Below are positions 1 to 9,046 of a stretch of DNA of 64,000 nucleotides, in pieces; positions within the stretch are counted from its first letter, which is position 1; each line of letters begins with the position of its first letter. A program made the position numbers and the translations under genes. Source of the stretch: Mycobacterium sp. ITM-2016-00316 (GTDB lineage: Bacteria > Actinomycetota > Actinomycetes > Mycobacteriales > Mycobacteriaceae); the NCBI RefSeq assembly GCF_002968335.2, contig NZ_CP134398.1:3906001-3970000 (forward strand), written 5' to 3'. Under the pieces are notes generated by a model that made no database searches, was not told the origin of the DNA, and worked only from the letters and a program-made list of their open reading frames with translations.

Positions 1-1595
1 AGGCCGTGCAGGAAGACGTTCTGGAAGGGGACCTGCGGCCCGTGCGCCGCCTCGGTGGTGATCGCGTCGTCGCCGGCCACGAAGGTACCGAACATCATCA
101 TGCGCGCCACCCAGAAGAACAGGATGTCGTAGCCGGTGACCAGAACAGTTGTCGGGTAGAACTTTTCGAGTTCGGGAGTGCGCTCGGGCCAGCCCATCGT
201 GGAGAATGGCCACAGCGCCGAGGAGAACCAGGTGTCCAGCACGTCGGGATCCTGGACCCAGCCCTCGGGCGGGGTCTCGTCCGGCCCGAGACACACCTGC
301 TGCCCGTCGGGCCCGTGCCAGATGGGGATGCGGTGGCCCCACCAGAGCTGCCGCGAGATGCACCAGTCGTGCATGTTGTCCACCCAGGCAAACCAGCGTG
401 GTTCCAGGCTGGCGGGGTGAATCACGGTGTCGCCGTTGCGGACCGCATCGCCGGCGGCCTTGGCCATCGATTCGACGTTCACCCACCACTGCAGGCTCAG
501 CCGCGGCTCGATCGGCTCGCCGCTGCGTTCGGAGTGCCCGACGCTGTGCAGGTACGGCCGCTTCTCCGCGACGATGCGCCCCTCGGCCGCCAGCGCCTCG
601 CGCACCGCGACCCGCGCCTCGAACCGGTCCATCCCGTCGAATCGGGTCCCGGTTCCGGTGATGGCGCCGGCCTTGTCCAGGATCGAGGGCATCGGCAGGT
701 TGTGCCGCACCCCGATCTCGAAGTCGTTCGGGTCGTGTGCGGGGGTGACCTTGACTGCGCCGGTACCGAATTCGGGGTCGACATGGCCGTCGGCCACCAC
801 CACGATCTGGCGGTCCAGGAACGGGTGCGCCAATGTCTGGCCGACCAGCGCGCGGTAGCGGTCGTCATCGGGGTGCACCGCGATGGCGGTGTCACCGAGC
901 ATCGTCTCCAGCCGGGTAGTGGCGACCACGAGGTGCGGCTCGTCGTCGTTCATCGAGCCGTACCGGAACGACACCAGTTCACCCTCGACGTCCTCGTACT
1001 TGACCTCGAGATCGCTGATGGCCGTCTGCAGCACCGGGGACCAGTTGACCAGCCGTTCGGCCTGATAGATCAGCCCGGCGTCGTAGAGCCGTTTGAAGAT
1101 GGTGCGCACCGCACGAGACAGGCCCTCATCCATCGTGAACCGGTCGCGGCTCCAGTCCACACCGTCACCGAGGCGGCGCATCTGCCCGCCGATGGTGCCG
1201 CCGGACTCACGCTTCCACTCCCACACCTTGTCGATGAACAGTTCGCGCCCGAAGTCCTCTTTGGTCTTGCCGTCGACCGCGAGCTGCTTCTCCACCACGG
1301 ACTGGGTGGCGATACCGGCATGGTCCATCCCCGGCAGCCACAGCACCTCATAGCCCTGCATGCGCCGGCGCCGGGTCAGCGCGTCCATCAGGGTGTGGTC
1401 CAGCGCGTGGCCCATGTGCAGGCTGCCCGTCACGTTCGGCGGCGGCAGCACGATCGAGTAGGCCGGCTTCTCGCTGGCCGGATCGGCGGTGAAGTACCCG
1501 GCGTCCACCCACCCCTGGTACAGCTCGCTCTCTACCGCGCTCGGCTCCCAGGACTTGGGAAGGGAATCGGCACGGTCACGCGGGCTGTCGGTCAC
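1..1595 (-). CDS. valS: Valyl-tRNA synthetase (N-terminal part, cut by window edge)
   Basis: Class I aminoacyl-tRNA synthetase that charges tRNA-Val in the cytoplasm. Translating the minus strand from the GTG at 1595 gives a Rossmann core with the signature [11 protein letters not shown] (HIGH-type motif at residues 60-63), then an editing (CP1) segment and a recognisable return to the catalytic core ([27 protein letters not shown]). About 531 codons are present; the KMSKS motif and anticodon-binding region lie left of the window. There is no Shine-Dalgarno sequence; a TAGAAT hexamer ends 6 nt before the GTG, which suggests a leaderless transcript. The Rv2449c-like gene nearby matches the order in M. 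tuberculosis (Rv2448c, Rv2449c). A long open frame on the other strand is a coding shadow. Confidence 0.97.
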   Translation of the reverse strand, partial: MTDSPRDRADSLPKSWEPSAVESELYQGWVDAGYFTADPASEKPAYSIVLPPPNVTGSLHMGHALDHTLMDALTRRRRMQGYEVLWLPGMDHAGIATQSVVEKQLAVDGKTKEDFGRELFIDKVWEWKRESGGTIGGQMRRLGDGVDWSRDRFTMDEGLSRAVRTIFKRLYDAGLIYQAERLVNWSPVLQTAISDLEVKYEDVEGELVSFRYGSMNDDEPHLVVATTRLETMLGDTAIAVHPDDDRYRALVGQTLAHPFLDRQIVVVADGHVDPEFGTGAVKVTPAHDPNDFEIGVRHNLPMPSILDKAGAITGTGTRFDGMDRFEARVAVREALAAEGRIVAEKRPYLHSVGHSERSGEPIEPRLSLQWWVNVESMAKAAGDAVRNGDTVIHPASLEPRWFAWVDNMHDWCISRQLWWGHRIPIWHGPDGQQVCLGPDETPPEGWVQDPDVLDTWFSSALWPFSTMGWPERTPELEKFYPTTVLVTGYDILFFWVARMMMFGTFVAGDDAITTEAAHGPQVPFQNVFLHG

Positions 1596-1601
1596 CCGTC
1601 G

Positions 1602-1607
1602 ATTCTA
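1602..1607 (-). promoter_or_regulatory. Candidate -10 element of a leaderless valS promoter
   Basis: TAGAAT read on the minus strand fits the mycobacterial TANNNT -10 consensus and is followed by 6 nt and then the GTG start of valS. That spacing places the transcript start at or next to the start codon, and no ribosome binding site is visible. No clear -35 hexamer is seen. Confidence 0.42.
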
Positions 1608-1623
1608 GGGAAACCGCGCTGGG

Positions 1624-2235
1624 CTATTTCTTCCCACCCAACAGGCCACCCAAAATGTCCCCGATGACATTGCCCTGATTGCCGCCCTGGCCGCCGCCGC
1701 CGAGAACGCCGCCCAGGATGCTGCCCAGCGGATTGTCACCGCCACCACCGGAGCCGCCGAGGATGCTGCCGAGCACATCGCCGAGCCCGCCCCCGGAGGG
1801 TGCGGCCTGCGGTTGCGCGGGGGCGGAGTTGCCGGAGAACTGCTTGCCGATATAGGCCAGCACGATCGGCGCCAGGATCGGCAGCAACTTCTTGATCAGA
1901 TCGCCGCTGCCGGCACCCGTGCCCGCCAGCGCCGAGGCGACCGAATTGCTGTCGTTGCCGCCGAAGATGTTGGCGACGATCTTGTCGCCCTCACCGGCGT
2001 CCACATCGTCGACCTTGACCCCGCCGTCGAGCAGGCCGCTCGCGGCCTGTGCGCCGACCGCGGCCTCCAGGTCGGTGGAATCGATGTCGTCGGCCGCGAC
2101 GTTGGCCTGCAGCCCACCCACCAGTGCCGGCACCAACGTCCGGATGGCGTTGTTCACCTCGCCTTGATCCGCTCCGAGTTTCGCCGCAATGTCCTGTACA
2201 GGAATTTGTGCGAAGAGTTCATCCAGACCGGCCGT
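1624..2235 (-). CDS. DUF937 family protein with apparent ACG start
   Basis: Function unknown. The N-terminal half is a DUF937-type helical domain, followed by a Gly/Pro-rich low-complexity tail with repeated GGxLGxxLGG units. The first in-frame GTG (2157) would remove the conserved start of the domain. The frame continues upstream through LDELFAQIPVQDIAAKLGA to an in-frame TGA with no ATG, GTG or TTG between. Family members usually begin MAGLDELF; here the corresponding codon is ACG at 2233-2235, followed by GGL-type residues (A-G-L-D-E-L-F). A purine-rich AGAGGTGAG lies at ribosome-binding distance. I give the 203-residue form from ACG. A GTG-started 177-residue form, or a sequencing error at this base, cannot be excluded. 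It sits between valS and the Rv2449c-like gene on the same strand. Confidence 0.72.
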   Translation of the reverse strand, partial: TAGLDELFAQIPVQDIAAKLGADQGEVNNAIRTLVPALVGGLQANVAADDIDSTDLEAAVGAQAASGLLDGGVKVDDVDAGEGDKIVANIFGGNDSNSVASALAGTGAGSGDLIKKLLPILAPIVLAYIGKQFSGNSAPAQPQAAPSGGGLGDVLGSILGGSGGGGDNPLGSILGGVLGGGGQGGNQGNVIGDILGGLLGGKK

Positions 2236-2338
2236 TTCCCACTCACCTCTGTCGATGTCAGGTACCCCTGACCTGGACCCTAACCCTTTCGATCATGGCC
2301 CACAGGTGTTCGGCGCAGGCCCGACCCTGCCACCCGAA

Positions 2339-3595
2339 TCAGTTGAGGCGAGCGGTCTCCAGCGTCACCCCGGCAGCGGGCAGCCGGGACAGCAGCGCAT
2401 CGCCCATGGCGGCGGCCGGGGTCAGCACTCCGCGCAGATCCGAGAGCTTGTCCCGGTCGAGCGCGAGCGCCAGCCCACACTCGCCGAGCAGCACCGCGGT
2501 GGCCTTGTAACCGGGGTCCCCCTGCTGGGCGATGGTGGCCCGATACCGCGCGCCGGTGGTGGTCGTGGTGTACGTCTCGGCGCGGTAATGCCCCTTTTCC
2601 CGGGTCCGCTCGCTCGGGCCCGTCCCCGGCTTGGGTAGCACGCGCTCGAGGAGTCCGTTGGGCACCTTGTTGATGTAGCGGGTGCCCAGACCGAACATCC
2701 CCACGTTGACCGCGGTGTCGAGTGCGGCGGCCACCGGTGCCACGACCGAAGAACCCATGCTCATCTGTTCGGAGTACCGGAAGGTGCGCCCGTACGCCCA
2801 GTCCAGCAGGGCGTTGCTGCGCCGCACGATGCGGGAATTGGGTGCGGCCATGGCGAACGCACCGGTCCAGACGCCGTCGAGTTCGGGGGCGATCTCACGC
2901 CCGCGGCGCCACGGATTATCGGACTGGTAGCCCAGGTCCGGCTCGGCACCGCGATCGGTGGTCAGGGTGTACGGGTCCGCGAGATCGTCGCGCGACTGCG
3001 GGTTGTCGGCCGCTGTCCGCATGAATTCGATCATCGAGGCAACGGTGCCGCCGGACACACCGCCGGCGAACGAGCGCAGCACCAGGGCGGTCTCGGCGAG
3101 TTCACCCGCACCGTCCTTGCGCACCCTGTCGTGCAGTGCGTAGACGGTGATATCCGAAGGCACGGAATCGAATCCGCAGGAATGCACGATACGCGAGCCG
3201 GTGTCGACAGCCTGCTTGTGGAACTGTTCGGCGCTGTCCCGGATGAACAGCGTCTCACCGGTGAGGTCGGCGTAATCAGTGCCCGCCGCCACACATGCCT
3301 GCACCAGTGGCAGCCCGTACTTCGTGTACGGCCCGACGGTGGTGATGACCACCTGCGTGCGCGCGGCCATATCGGCCAGCGTGGACGGTTGTGCGGTGTC
3401 GGCCTCGATCAACGGCCAGGACTGCGCCTCGGCGCCGAGGGTGTCGCGCACATCGCGGACCTTCACCAGCGAACGCCCGGCCAGGGCGATCCGCGCGCCC
3501 TTCCCGGCCTCGGCCAGGTACTGCGCGGTGAGCTTGCCGGCGAACCCGGTGGCGCCGTACAGGACGATGTCGAATTCGCGCTGTGAGGAGGTCAT
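2339..3595 (-). CDS. Saccharopine dehydrogenase-like / trans-acting enoyl reductase family protein (Rv2449c type)
   Basis: The 418-residue protein opens with an NAD(P)-binding Rossmann motif (YGATGFAGKL, residues 11-20) and then follows the saccharopine-dehydrogenase-like reductase family. That family includes Rv2449c and the trans-acting enoyl reductase Rv2953 of phthiocerol lipid synthesis. The likely role is an NADPH-dependent reduction in lipid metabolism; the substrate is unknown. The start is the ATG at 3595, where the conserved N-terminus begins; the open frame upstream is not family-like. It follows the S9 peptidase gene by 11 bp and is probably co-transcribed with it. Position beside valS agrees with Rv2449c. 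Confidence 0.85.
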   Translation of the reverse strand: MTSSQREFDIVLYGATGFAGKLTAQYLAEAGKGARIALAGRSLVKVRDVRDTLGAEAQSWPLIEADTAQPSTLADMAARTQVVITTVGPYTKYGLPLVQACVAAGTDYADLTGETLFIRDSAEQFHKQAVDTGSRIVHSCGFDSVPSDITVYALHDRVRKDGAGELAETALVLRSFAGGVSGGTVASMIEFMRTAADNPQSRDDLADPYTLTTDRGAEPDLGYQSDNPWRRGREIAPELDGVWTGAFAMAAPNSRIVRRSNALLDWAYGRTFRYSEQMSMGSSVVAPVAAALDTAVNVGMFGLGTRYINKVPNGLLERVLPKPGTGPSERTREKGHYRAETYTTTTTGARYRATIAQQGDPGYKATAVLLGECGLALALDRDKLSDLRGVLTPAAAMGDALLSRLPAAGVTLETARLN

Positions 3596-3606
3596 GGGTC
3601 CCGAAG

Positions 3607-5586
3607 CTACCCGAGGACTTCCGGCGGGCCCACCTCCCGACCAAATAGATGGTTGCCCAGAAATGCGGTGACCACCTGGTACCAGATCTTGGCGTGTTGC
3701 GGGGCGCCGACCCAGTGTCCTTCGGACGGGTAGTAGAGGAACTGATGGGCGCTCTTGCCGTCGTCGTCGGCGGGCAGACCGGACATGCTCAGCAGCTCGT
3801 ACCACAGTCGCAGTCCCTCGCCGACGGGTACGCGGTAGTCCTTGTCACCATGGATGACCAGCATCGGAGTCCGGATGTCGGCCACGTGGTGGTGCGGGGA
3901 ATTGCGCTGCGTCATCTCCTCGGTCATCTCCCGCACCCACCAGTAGGCGCCGTCGGTGGTGTGGCCGAACTGATCGAGGGCCCACAGACTGGCGTGGGTG
4001 ACGATGGCGTCGAAGCGGTCGGTATGCCCGGCGATCCAGTTCGCCATGTAGCCGCCGAAGGATCCGCCCATTGCCGCAGTGCGGGACTCATCGACCCGCG
4101 GGTGCTTGCAGGCGGCGTCGGTGACCGCCATCAAATCGGTGTAGGGCGCCGCACCCCACGCTCCCCAACCACGCTGGATGAAGGCCCGGCCGTATCCCGT
4201 CGACAGCGCCGGGTCCGGTAGCAGCACGGCGTAACCCTGCGCCGCGAGCAGCCACGGGTTCCACCGCCAGTGCCAGGCGTTCCAACTGGCCAGCGGACCG
4301 CCGTGAATCCAGAGGAGCAAGGGAGCCTGGCCGGCACCGCCCTCTTCCACCTTGTCGGGAAGCACAAGCCAGGACCGGACTGTGACGCCGTCATGCGCGG
4401 TCGTCACCACCTCCTCGACGTGCCCGGGCAGCTCGGGCAGCGCGACGCACGGCAGCACCGTGACGGAACCGCCGGGATCGATTCGCACCGGGTGCGGCGG
4501 CGTGAGATAGGAACTGCGCACGGCGAAGATCACCCCGCCGGGCGCGGTCCGCACATCGCTGTAGGTGTAGTCGTCGGCGGTGCGGCGGGTGACCGCGGCC
4601 GTGCCGGGATCGACGGCGAAGACCGGCCCGCGCCCGCCCTCGTCCGCGGTGACGATCAACTGTGTGCCGTCGGCAGACCAGCTCACCGATGTCGGCCAAC
4701 GGTCCCAGTCGCCCAGCTCCACCCAGGCCCCGCCGAAGCTCATGCAGCACAGCGTGATCCGCGGCGCTTCGGTTGGCGTGGAGGTTGTCTCGCGAAGAAA
4801 AGCCAGCCGGCTTCCGTCCGGAGAAATGGCGGGCTGCCCCAGATCTGCGCCGGGATCATCGGCGACCGTGCTGTGCCGGCCGGTGGCGATATCGATACGG
4901 ATGAGGCGCGAACGCAGCGCCACCCCGGGCGCCGCGGCGTTCCAGGCGGTGACCACGAACGTGCCGTCGGCGCTGACATCGAGCGCGGTGTCGCGCAGGG
5001 CACCGCCCGGACCGGGAGTCAGATCGCGCGGGCCGTCGGTGTCGAACAGGTGGGGCTGGTCGGGGCCCAGGTCGTGATCCCAGTGCCGCACCGGATATCC
5101 GGTGTGCAGGATCGCCGAGACCTTGTTCTCCTTGCGCAGCGCACGCAGCCGCTTGTCTTCGTCCAGATTCGTCGCCGCGGGCAGGACCGGTGCGGTGACG
5201 ACGGTCCGCGCGGCGCGCTGCGCGACGCGCACCGCGGCCACTCCGCCCGGCAGCGCAAGTTCTTCGACCGCCTCCCCGCCGGCGGCGGGCAGTCTCCACA
5301 GCGCTGCAGGTGGGTCGTCCTGACCGTCCCCCGGACGGACCGCGACGAACAGCAAGTCACCGTCGGCGGTGAAAGCGGGCCCGGACTCGCCCTTGACGCC
5401 GTGCGTCAGCCGCCGGGCGGGTTGGACCCCTTTCGGATCCAATTCCCATATGGCGGTGATGTATTCGGTGCGTTCGTGGTTCAGTTCGCTGATCATGGTC
5501 ACCACGCGCTCACCGTCGGGAGCAACGGCAAGGCCGGCCACCCTGGGCAACGCGAAGTAGGCATCCAGATCGTCGAACGGCGTCAT
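3607..5586 (-). CDS. S9 family prolyl oligopeptidase / acylaminoacyl-peptidase-like serine peptidase
   Basis: A 659-residue protein with an N-terminal beta-propeller-like part (repeated SPDGSRLAF, SADGTQLIV type blades) and a C-terminal alpha/beta-hydrolase domain. The catalytic serine is in GGSFGGYMAN at about residue 505; the aspartate is probably in HGDKDYRVP and the histidine in EGHWVGAPQH, giving a complete triad. No signal peptide is visible, so a cytoplasmic peptidase acting on short peptides or acyl-peptides is likely. The ATG at 5586 begins directly with the conserved region. It precedes the Rv2449c-like gene by 11 bp. Confidence 0.9.
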   Translation of the reverse strand: MTPFDDLDAYFALPRVAGLAVAPDGERVVTMISELNHERTEYITAIWELDPKGVQPARRLTHGVKGESGPAFTADGDLLFVAVRPGDGQDDPPAALWRLPAAGGEAVEELALPGGVAAVRVAQRAARTVVTAPVLPAATNLDEDKRLRALRKENKVSAILHTGYPVRHWDHDLGPDQPHLFDTDGPRDLTPGPGGALRDTALDVSADGTFVVTAWNAAAPGVALRSRLIRIDIATGRHSTVADDPGADLGQPAISPDGSRLAFLRETTSTPTEAPRITLCCMSFGGAWVELGDWDRWPTSVSWSADGTQLIVTADEGGRGPVFAVDPGTAAVTRRTADDYTYSDVRTAPGGVIFAVRSSYLTPPHPVRIDPGGSVTVLPCVALPELPGHVEEVVTTAHDGVTVRSWLVLPDKVEEGGAGQAPLLLWIHGGPLASWNAWHWRWNPWLLAAQGYAVLLPDPALSTGYGRAFIQRGWGAWGAAPYTDLMAVTDAACKHPRVDESRTAAMGGSFGGYMANWIAGHTDRFDAIVTHASLWALDQFGHTTDGAYWWVREMTEEMTQRNSPHHHVADIRTPMLVIHGDKDYRVPVGEGLRLWYELLSMSGLPADDDGKSAHQFLYYPSEGHWVGAPQHAKIWYQVVTAFLGNHLFGREVGPPEVLG

Positions 5587-5632
5587 GGCATCACCGTATC
5601 GCTGCGATTCATCCGCCGTGTCGCTCCGTCAC

Positions 5633-6253
5633 TCAAAGGACCTCGGTGACCTGACCTGTGGCATCGGCACGCACCTGCTTGTTGCTGCGCTCGCCCTGCA
5701 CGCTGACCAGGATCTGCAGATCGTCCGAGAACGGCAGATTTCGCTTGACGACGACGGATTGCACCGCGCCGTCGGCGACACCGCTGGCCCCGATCGCGTT
5801 GTCGACCGCGGTCATGATGGCCGTGGCGGGCACATCGGTCACCGGGAACAGGTTCTGCTGCAGAGCCTCGGTGTCGTCGTTGTAGTCGACGGGCCGCAGA
5901 TCGCCGACATGGCCTGCGGTGTAGGTCCACTGGTTGAGTTCCGTCGGCGCGGCCGGGTCGACGGCCTGGACGGTGACCACCTGCCCGGTGATGACGATCT
6001 CGACCACGTTCATCGGGTCGGCACCCACGCGCTCGGAGATCGCGCCGAACGCCGTCTCGATTCCGTCGACGGTGACCAGTCCGCCTGCGGCGAGATCGTT
6101 CAATCCCTCGGCCGTGTCGCTGAGCTGTTCGACGGCGGTGGTGGCCGCGTCGGTGAAGGCCTTGATGTCGTCGATCCGCGAGCATCCGGTCAGCACGGAG
6201 ATCGAAACTGCAGTGGCGGCCAGGCCGAGGCCGAGGCGGGTGAATGTCGTCAT
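5633..6253 (-). CDS. Putative lipoprotein of unknown function
   Basis: A 206-residue protein with a short basic N-terminus, a hydrophobic stretch and the lipobox LTGC (Cys at about residue 23), predicting lipid anchoring outside the cytoplasmic membrane. The mature part is soluble, acidic and without a motif I recognise; the C-terminal half looks beta-rich. It lies 46 bp upstream of the S9 peptidase on the same strand and diverges from the ammonium transporter. It could be an Lpp/Lpr-type mycobacterial lipoprotein. Confidence 0.78.
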   Translation of the reverse strand: MTTFTRLGLGLAATAVSISVLTGCSRIDDIKAFTDAATTAVEQLSDTAEGLNDLAAGGLVTVDGIETAFGAISERVGADPMNVVEIVITGQVVTVQAVDPAAPTELNQWTYTAGHVGDLRPVDYNDDTEALQQNLFPVTDVPATAIMTAVDNAIGASGVADGAVQSVVVKRNLPFSDDLQILVSVQGERSNKQVRADATGQVTEVL

Positions 6254-6333
6254 GGCTCAGAGCGTGGCGGGCGACCGGCGCTACCGATCCCAAGTTCGGC
6301 GCGGCACACCTCTTCACGCGGAATTAACTCGCA

Positions 6334-6349
6334 TTGACCGCTCGGACAC
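6334..6349 (+). promoter_or_regulatory. Candidate GlnR box upstream of the ammonium transporter
   Basis: TTGAC-CGCTCG-GACAC fits the actinobacterial GlnR pattern gTnAC-n6-GnnAC (AC-n9-AC). It lies about 115 bp before the transporter start, in the divergent region shared with the lipoprotein gene. GlnR control of amt genes is established in mycobacteria; the site itself is inferred by eye from a loose consensus. A separate dyad, GGTAC-n7-GTACC, is at 6373-6389. Confidence 0.35.
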
Positions 6350-6464
6350 ATTCGCGCAGTTAGTTTCAATCCGGTACACCGTCAGTACCTCAAGGCCACT
6401 GTGATTAAACGCAGTGCCTCCCCCACCCCACCACATCCCCCAGAAACGATCGGCGGAGGTCCTT

Positions 6465-7796
6465 TTGACACCTGAAGTGGAGGACGCCTTCTCAACGATG
6501 GCGGCCGTCAACAACGAGTTCTTCTACTGGATGTCCATAGCCTTGATGATGCTCATCCACGCGGGCTTCCTCGCCTACGAGGTCGGCGCGTCGAGGTCGA
6601 AAAATGTGCTCGCCACCGCAATGAAGAACCTGCTGGCCTTCGCAACGATCGTGGCGTCGTTCTTTTTCGTCGGCTGGTTCCTGTACAACGCGATGCCCAG
6701 CGGCTTCATCGAGATGACCGACGCGGCGCGCGCTGCGCTCCCGTGGAGCGACAACATGGGCCCGAACGTGCAGGACCCGGCGAGCGGCATCTTCTGGGGG
6801 GCCTTCGCGCTGTTCGCCGCCACCACCGGATCGATCATGTCCGGGGCTGTACTGGAACGCATTCGGACGAGCGGATTCCTGGTGCTCACCGTCATGGTGG
6901 GATCGGTCACGTGGATCATCGGCGCAGCCTGGGGGTGGCACGGCGCCGGGTGGATGCTCACCAAGCTCGGCTTCCACGATGTCGGTGCGGCCGGTTGCGT
7001 GCACATGATCGCCGGTTTCGCGACGCTGGGCATCTTGATCAACCTCGGGCCGCGCATCGGGCGGTTCCTGCCCGACGGCACCCCGGTGACCATCCGCCCG
7101 CACAACCTGCCCCTGACGATGGTCGGCCTGATGCTGATATTCACCGGTTTCTTCGGCTTCCTGATGGGTTGCGTCATCTATGGTCCCACCGGCTACGCCA
7201 CCATCTATGGCAGCCCGACGACGTTGAGCGCGTTCGCCTTCAACACCCTGATGGGCCTGGCCGGCGGCATCATCGGCGCCTACGTCACATCACGGGGCGA
7301 ACCGTTCTGGACCATCTCCGGCGGCCTGTGTGGTGTCATCGGCGTGGCATCCGGGATGGATCTGTACCACCCGGCGCTGGGCTTCATCATCGCACTGGGC
7401 GCCGGCGCGATCGCGCCGTTCATCGGAAAGCTGTTGGAGAAGTTCAAGATCGACGACGTGGTCGGCGCGGTCTCGGTGCACGGTGGCATCGGCCTGTACT
7501 CGGTGTTGATGGCCGGCGTCTTCCTGTCGGGCTACCCGAACACCGATGGCAACCCGTCGGTCTCGTTCTGGGGCCAGGCGGTTGGCGCGGTGGTCTTCGC
7601 CGCACTCGGCTTCATTCCCGCCTATCTGGTCTCGCTGGGCCTGAAGAAGGTTGGCCTGCTGCGCATTCCGCCCGAGGTGGAGGAGCAGGGTCTGGATCTC
7701 AGCGAGGTCCCGGCCACGCCGTACCCCGAGGGTATTCCGATCACCGCGATGCGGACCAACGGCGCGGTACTGGTGGTCACCGAGGAGGTCAAGTAA
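6465..7796 (+). CDS. amt1: Ammonium transporter (Amt family)
   Basis: An integral membrane channel for ammonium or methylammonium, 443 residues with about eleven hydrophobic helices. Two family histidines can be placed: one in VHMIAGFATLG after helix 5 and one in DDVVGAVSVHGGIG, corresponding to the twin-His pore. I chose the TTG at 6465 because GGAGG lies 5 nt before it; the longer open frame begins with a non-conserved proline/histidine stretch, and the ATG at 6498 has no such site. The next gene starts immediately after the stop (TAAATG). Proximity to valS resembles M. smegmatis amt1 as I recall it; the symbol rests on that. Confidence 0.85.
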   Translation: MTPEVEDAFSTMAAVNNEFFYWMSIALMMLIHAGFLAYEVGASRSKNVLATAMKNLLAFATIVASFFFVGWFLYNAMPSGFIEMTDAARAALPWSDNMGPNVQDPASGIFWGAFALFAATTGSIMSGAVLERIRTSGFLVLTVMVGSVTWIIGAAWGWHGAGWMLTKLGFHDVGAAGCVHMIAGFATLGILINLGPRIGRFLPDGTPVTIRPHNLPLTMVGLMLIFTGFFGFLMGCVIYGPTGYATIYGSPTTLSAFAFNTLMGLAGGIIGAYVTSRGEPFWTISGGLCGVIGVASGMDLYHPALGFIIALGAGAIAPFIGKLLEKFKIDDVVGAVSVHGGIGLYSVLMAGVFLSGYPNTDGNPSVSFWGQAVGAVVFAALGFIPAYLVSLGLKKVGLLRIPPEVEEQGLDLSEVPATPYPEGIPITAMRTNGAVLVVTEEVK

Positions 7797-8015
7797 ATGT
7801 TCAGTCCCATCGACAGTTACGACGAAGCAGGCGTGGTGTTCACCTTCGGCGGATACTCGCTCGGCGTGTGGATCGTGTCGATCCTCGCGGTGTTGCTGTT
7901 CATCGGTTTCTTCGTCCGCATGATCCAGCACGAGAACGCCGCCTACAAGGCGATCATCGAGCACAAGCCGGTGGAGCCCGGCCCGGTTGCCGAAGGCGAG
8001 CCGACACCCTACTGA
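7797..8015 (+). CDS. Small single-pass membrane protein coupled to the ammonium transporter
   Basis: A 72-residue protein with one strong hydrophobic helix (LGVWIVSILAVLLFIGFFV, about residues 22-40), followed by a charged segment and an acidic, proline-rich C-terminus. Its ATG directly follows the TAA of the transporter gene, so translation is almost certainly coupled. I recognise no family. The arrangement suggests an accessory or regulatory subunit of the channel, but no PII-like feature is present. A perfect hairpin follows 9 bp after the stop. Confidence 0.8.
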   Translation: MFSPIDSYDEAGVVFTFGGYSLGVWIVSILAVLLFIGFFVRMIQHENAAYKAIIEHKPVEPGPVAEGEPTPY

Positions 8016-8023
8016 GCAACCAC

Positions 8024-8065
8024 AGGGAAATCGCCCGAATCCGCATGGATTCGGGCGATTTCCCT
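8024..8065. terminator. Bidirectional terminator hairpin
   Basis: A perfect 19-bp inverted repeat (arms 8024-8042 and 8047-8065) with a GCAT loop separates the convergent transporter and N-demethylase operons. The outer arm ends are AGGGAAAT/ATTTCCCT, giving a short A/U-rich base on either strand but no long U tract. Confidence 0.8.
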
Positions 8066-8071
8066 ATTCTG

Positions 8072-9046
8072 TCAGGCCTGCCGCAACCATTGCACCGCGC
8101 GGTCGCGGTACCCGATGATGCCCTTGTAGTCGGCGATGTCTTCGGGCAGCTCGGCCAGTACGGCCGCCGCCCGCACCCGCCAGGCGTCGACGGCAGCCAC
8201 ATCGGCCAGCGGCAACATGTAGGTGCGGATCAGGAAGCAGATGGAACCCGATTCCGGCAACCGGATCAGATGCTGTACCTCGACACGCAAGTGCACCAGT
8301 CGCCCGAATTCCTCGTCGGTGACTCCGTTGATCATCGTGCGGTCCGGGCCCCACTCGTGATACAGCTCGGTCGAGACGTCAAGGCGGCGACCGATGGTCA
8401 GCGTCCAGTTCGTGCGCCGGTAGGTCTCACCGGGCTGCAACCGCATCAGGAATTCCCGGGCACGGGTGATCACCCCGGTTGCCCGCAGCCGGGGCACCGG
8501 CCCGTGGATCTCCAGGAACGTCATGCCGACATCGAATCCGAACGACCAGTCGGCGGCGAAGGTGACCACACCCGCATCACCGAAGAGATCGCCATCGCGT
8601 TGATCGAGCAGGACAATGTCCTCCTGCACCTGGCCGGCGATATAGGCAAGCGGTTCACTGGGCAGCGTGCTCTCATCGCCGAGGACGAAGTCCTGTTCGA
8701 TGCCCAATCTGTCGTTGCGCCAACGCCACCCGGTGCCGTGTCGGTGCAGGGACATGCTGTCCGGATAGCCGGCCGCGAGCTCACGCATCAGGGTCAGCAT
8801 GGTGTCCCAGCAGGCCGGGCGCATATGCGGCAGGACCGCACTCCGGGTCGGATCGGTGGCCAGAATGGCCGCCCGCTCGGCCAGTTCGTGCTCGTACTCG
8901 CTGTCGACATCGACCACCCGCTCGCCCCACCGGCCGACCGGGGTCGCCACCGCAGCCCCGGCCGGCTCGACATTGGTGCTGTAGCGGTACGTGTCGGCGG
9001 CGAAGGGAAAAGGAAAGGTGCGGACGAGATCGGGTGTCGAGATCAC
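8072..9046 (-). CDS. Haem-dependent oxidative N-demethylase (DUF3445) family protein
   Basis: The 324-residue sequence matches the DUF3445 family, whose studied members are PAS-like haem enzymes that oxidatively demethylate secondary amines such as dimethylamine, taking electrons from a flavin/Fe-S reductase. Recognisable family segments are HRHGTGWRWRNDRLGIEQDF, the stretch around RTNWTLTIGRRLDVSTELYH, and IRTYMLPLADV. The start is the GTG at 9046, whose bases overlap the stop of the reductase gene (GTGA), so the two are translationally coupled. Product and substrate are inferred from the family and from the reductase and third subunit beside it. Dimethylamine to methylamine plus formaldehyde is the likeliest reaction. 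Confidence 0.8.
   Translation of the reverse strand: MISTPDLVRTFPFPFAADTYRYSTNVEPAGAAVATPVGRWGERVVDVDSEYEHELAERAAILATDPTRSAVLPHMRPACWDTMLTLMRELAAGYPDSMSLHRHGTGWRWRNDRLGIEQDFVLGDESTLPSEPLAYIAGQVQEDIVLLDQRDGDLFGDAGVVTFAADWSFGFDVGMTFLEIHGPVPRLRATGVITRAREFLMRLQPGETYRRTNWTLTIGRRLDVSTELYHEWGPDRTMINGVTDEEFGRLVHLRVEVQHLIRLPESGSICFLIRTYMLPLADVAAVDAWRVRAAAVLAELPEDIADYKGIIGYRDRAVQWLRQA

Noticed and set aside
6..1667. A 553-codon plus-strand open frame across the left end
   Set aside because: It is antisense to valS, whose minus-strand translation shows clear synthetase motifs; long antisense frames are expected in high-GC DNA.
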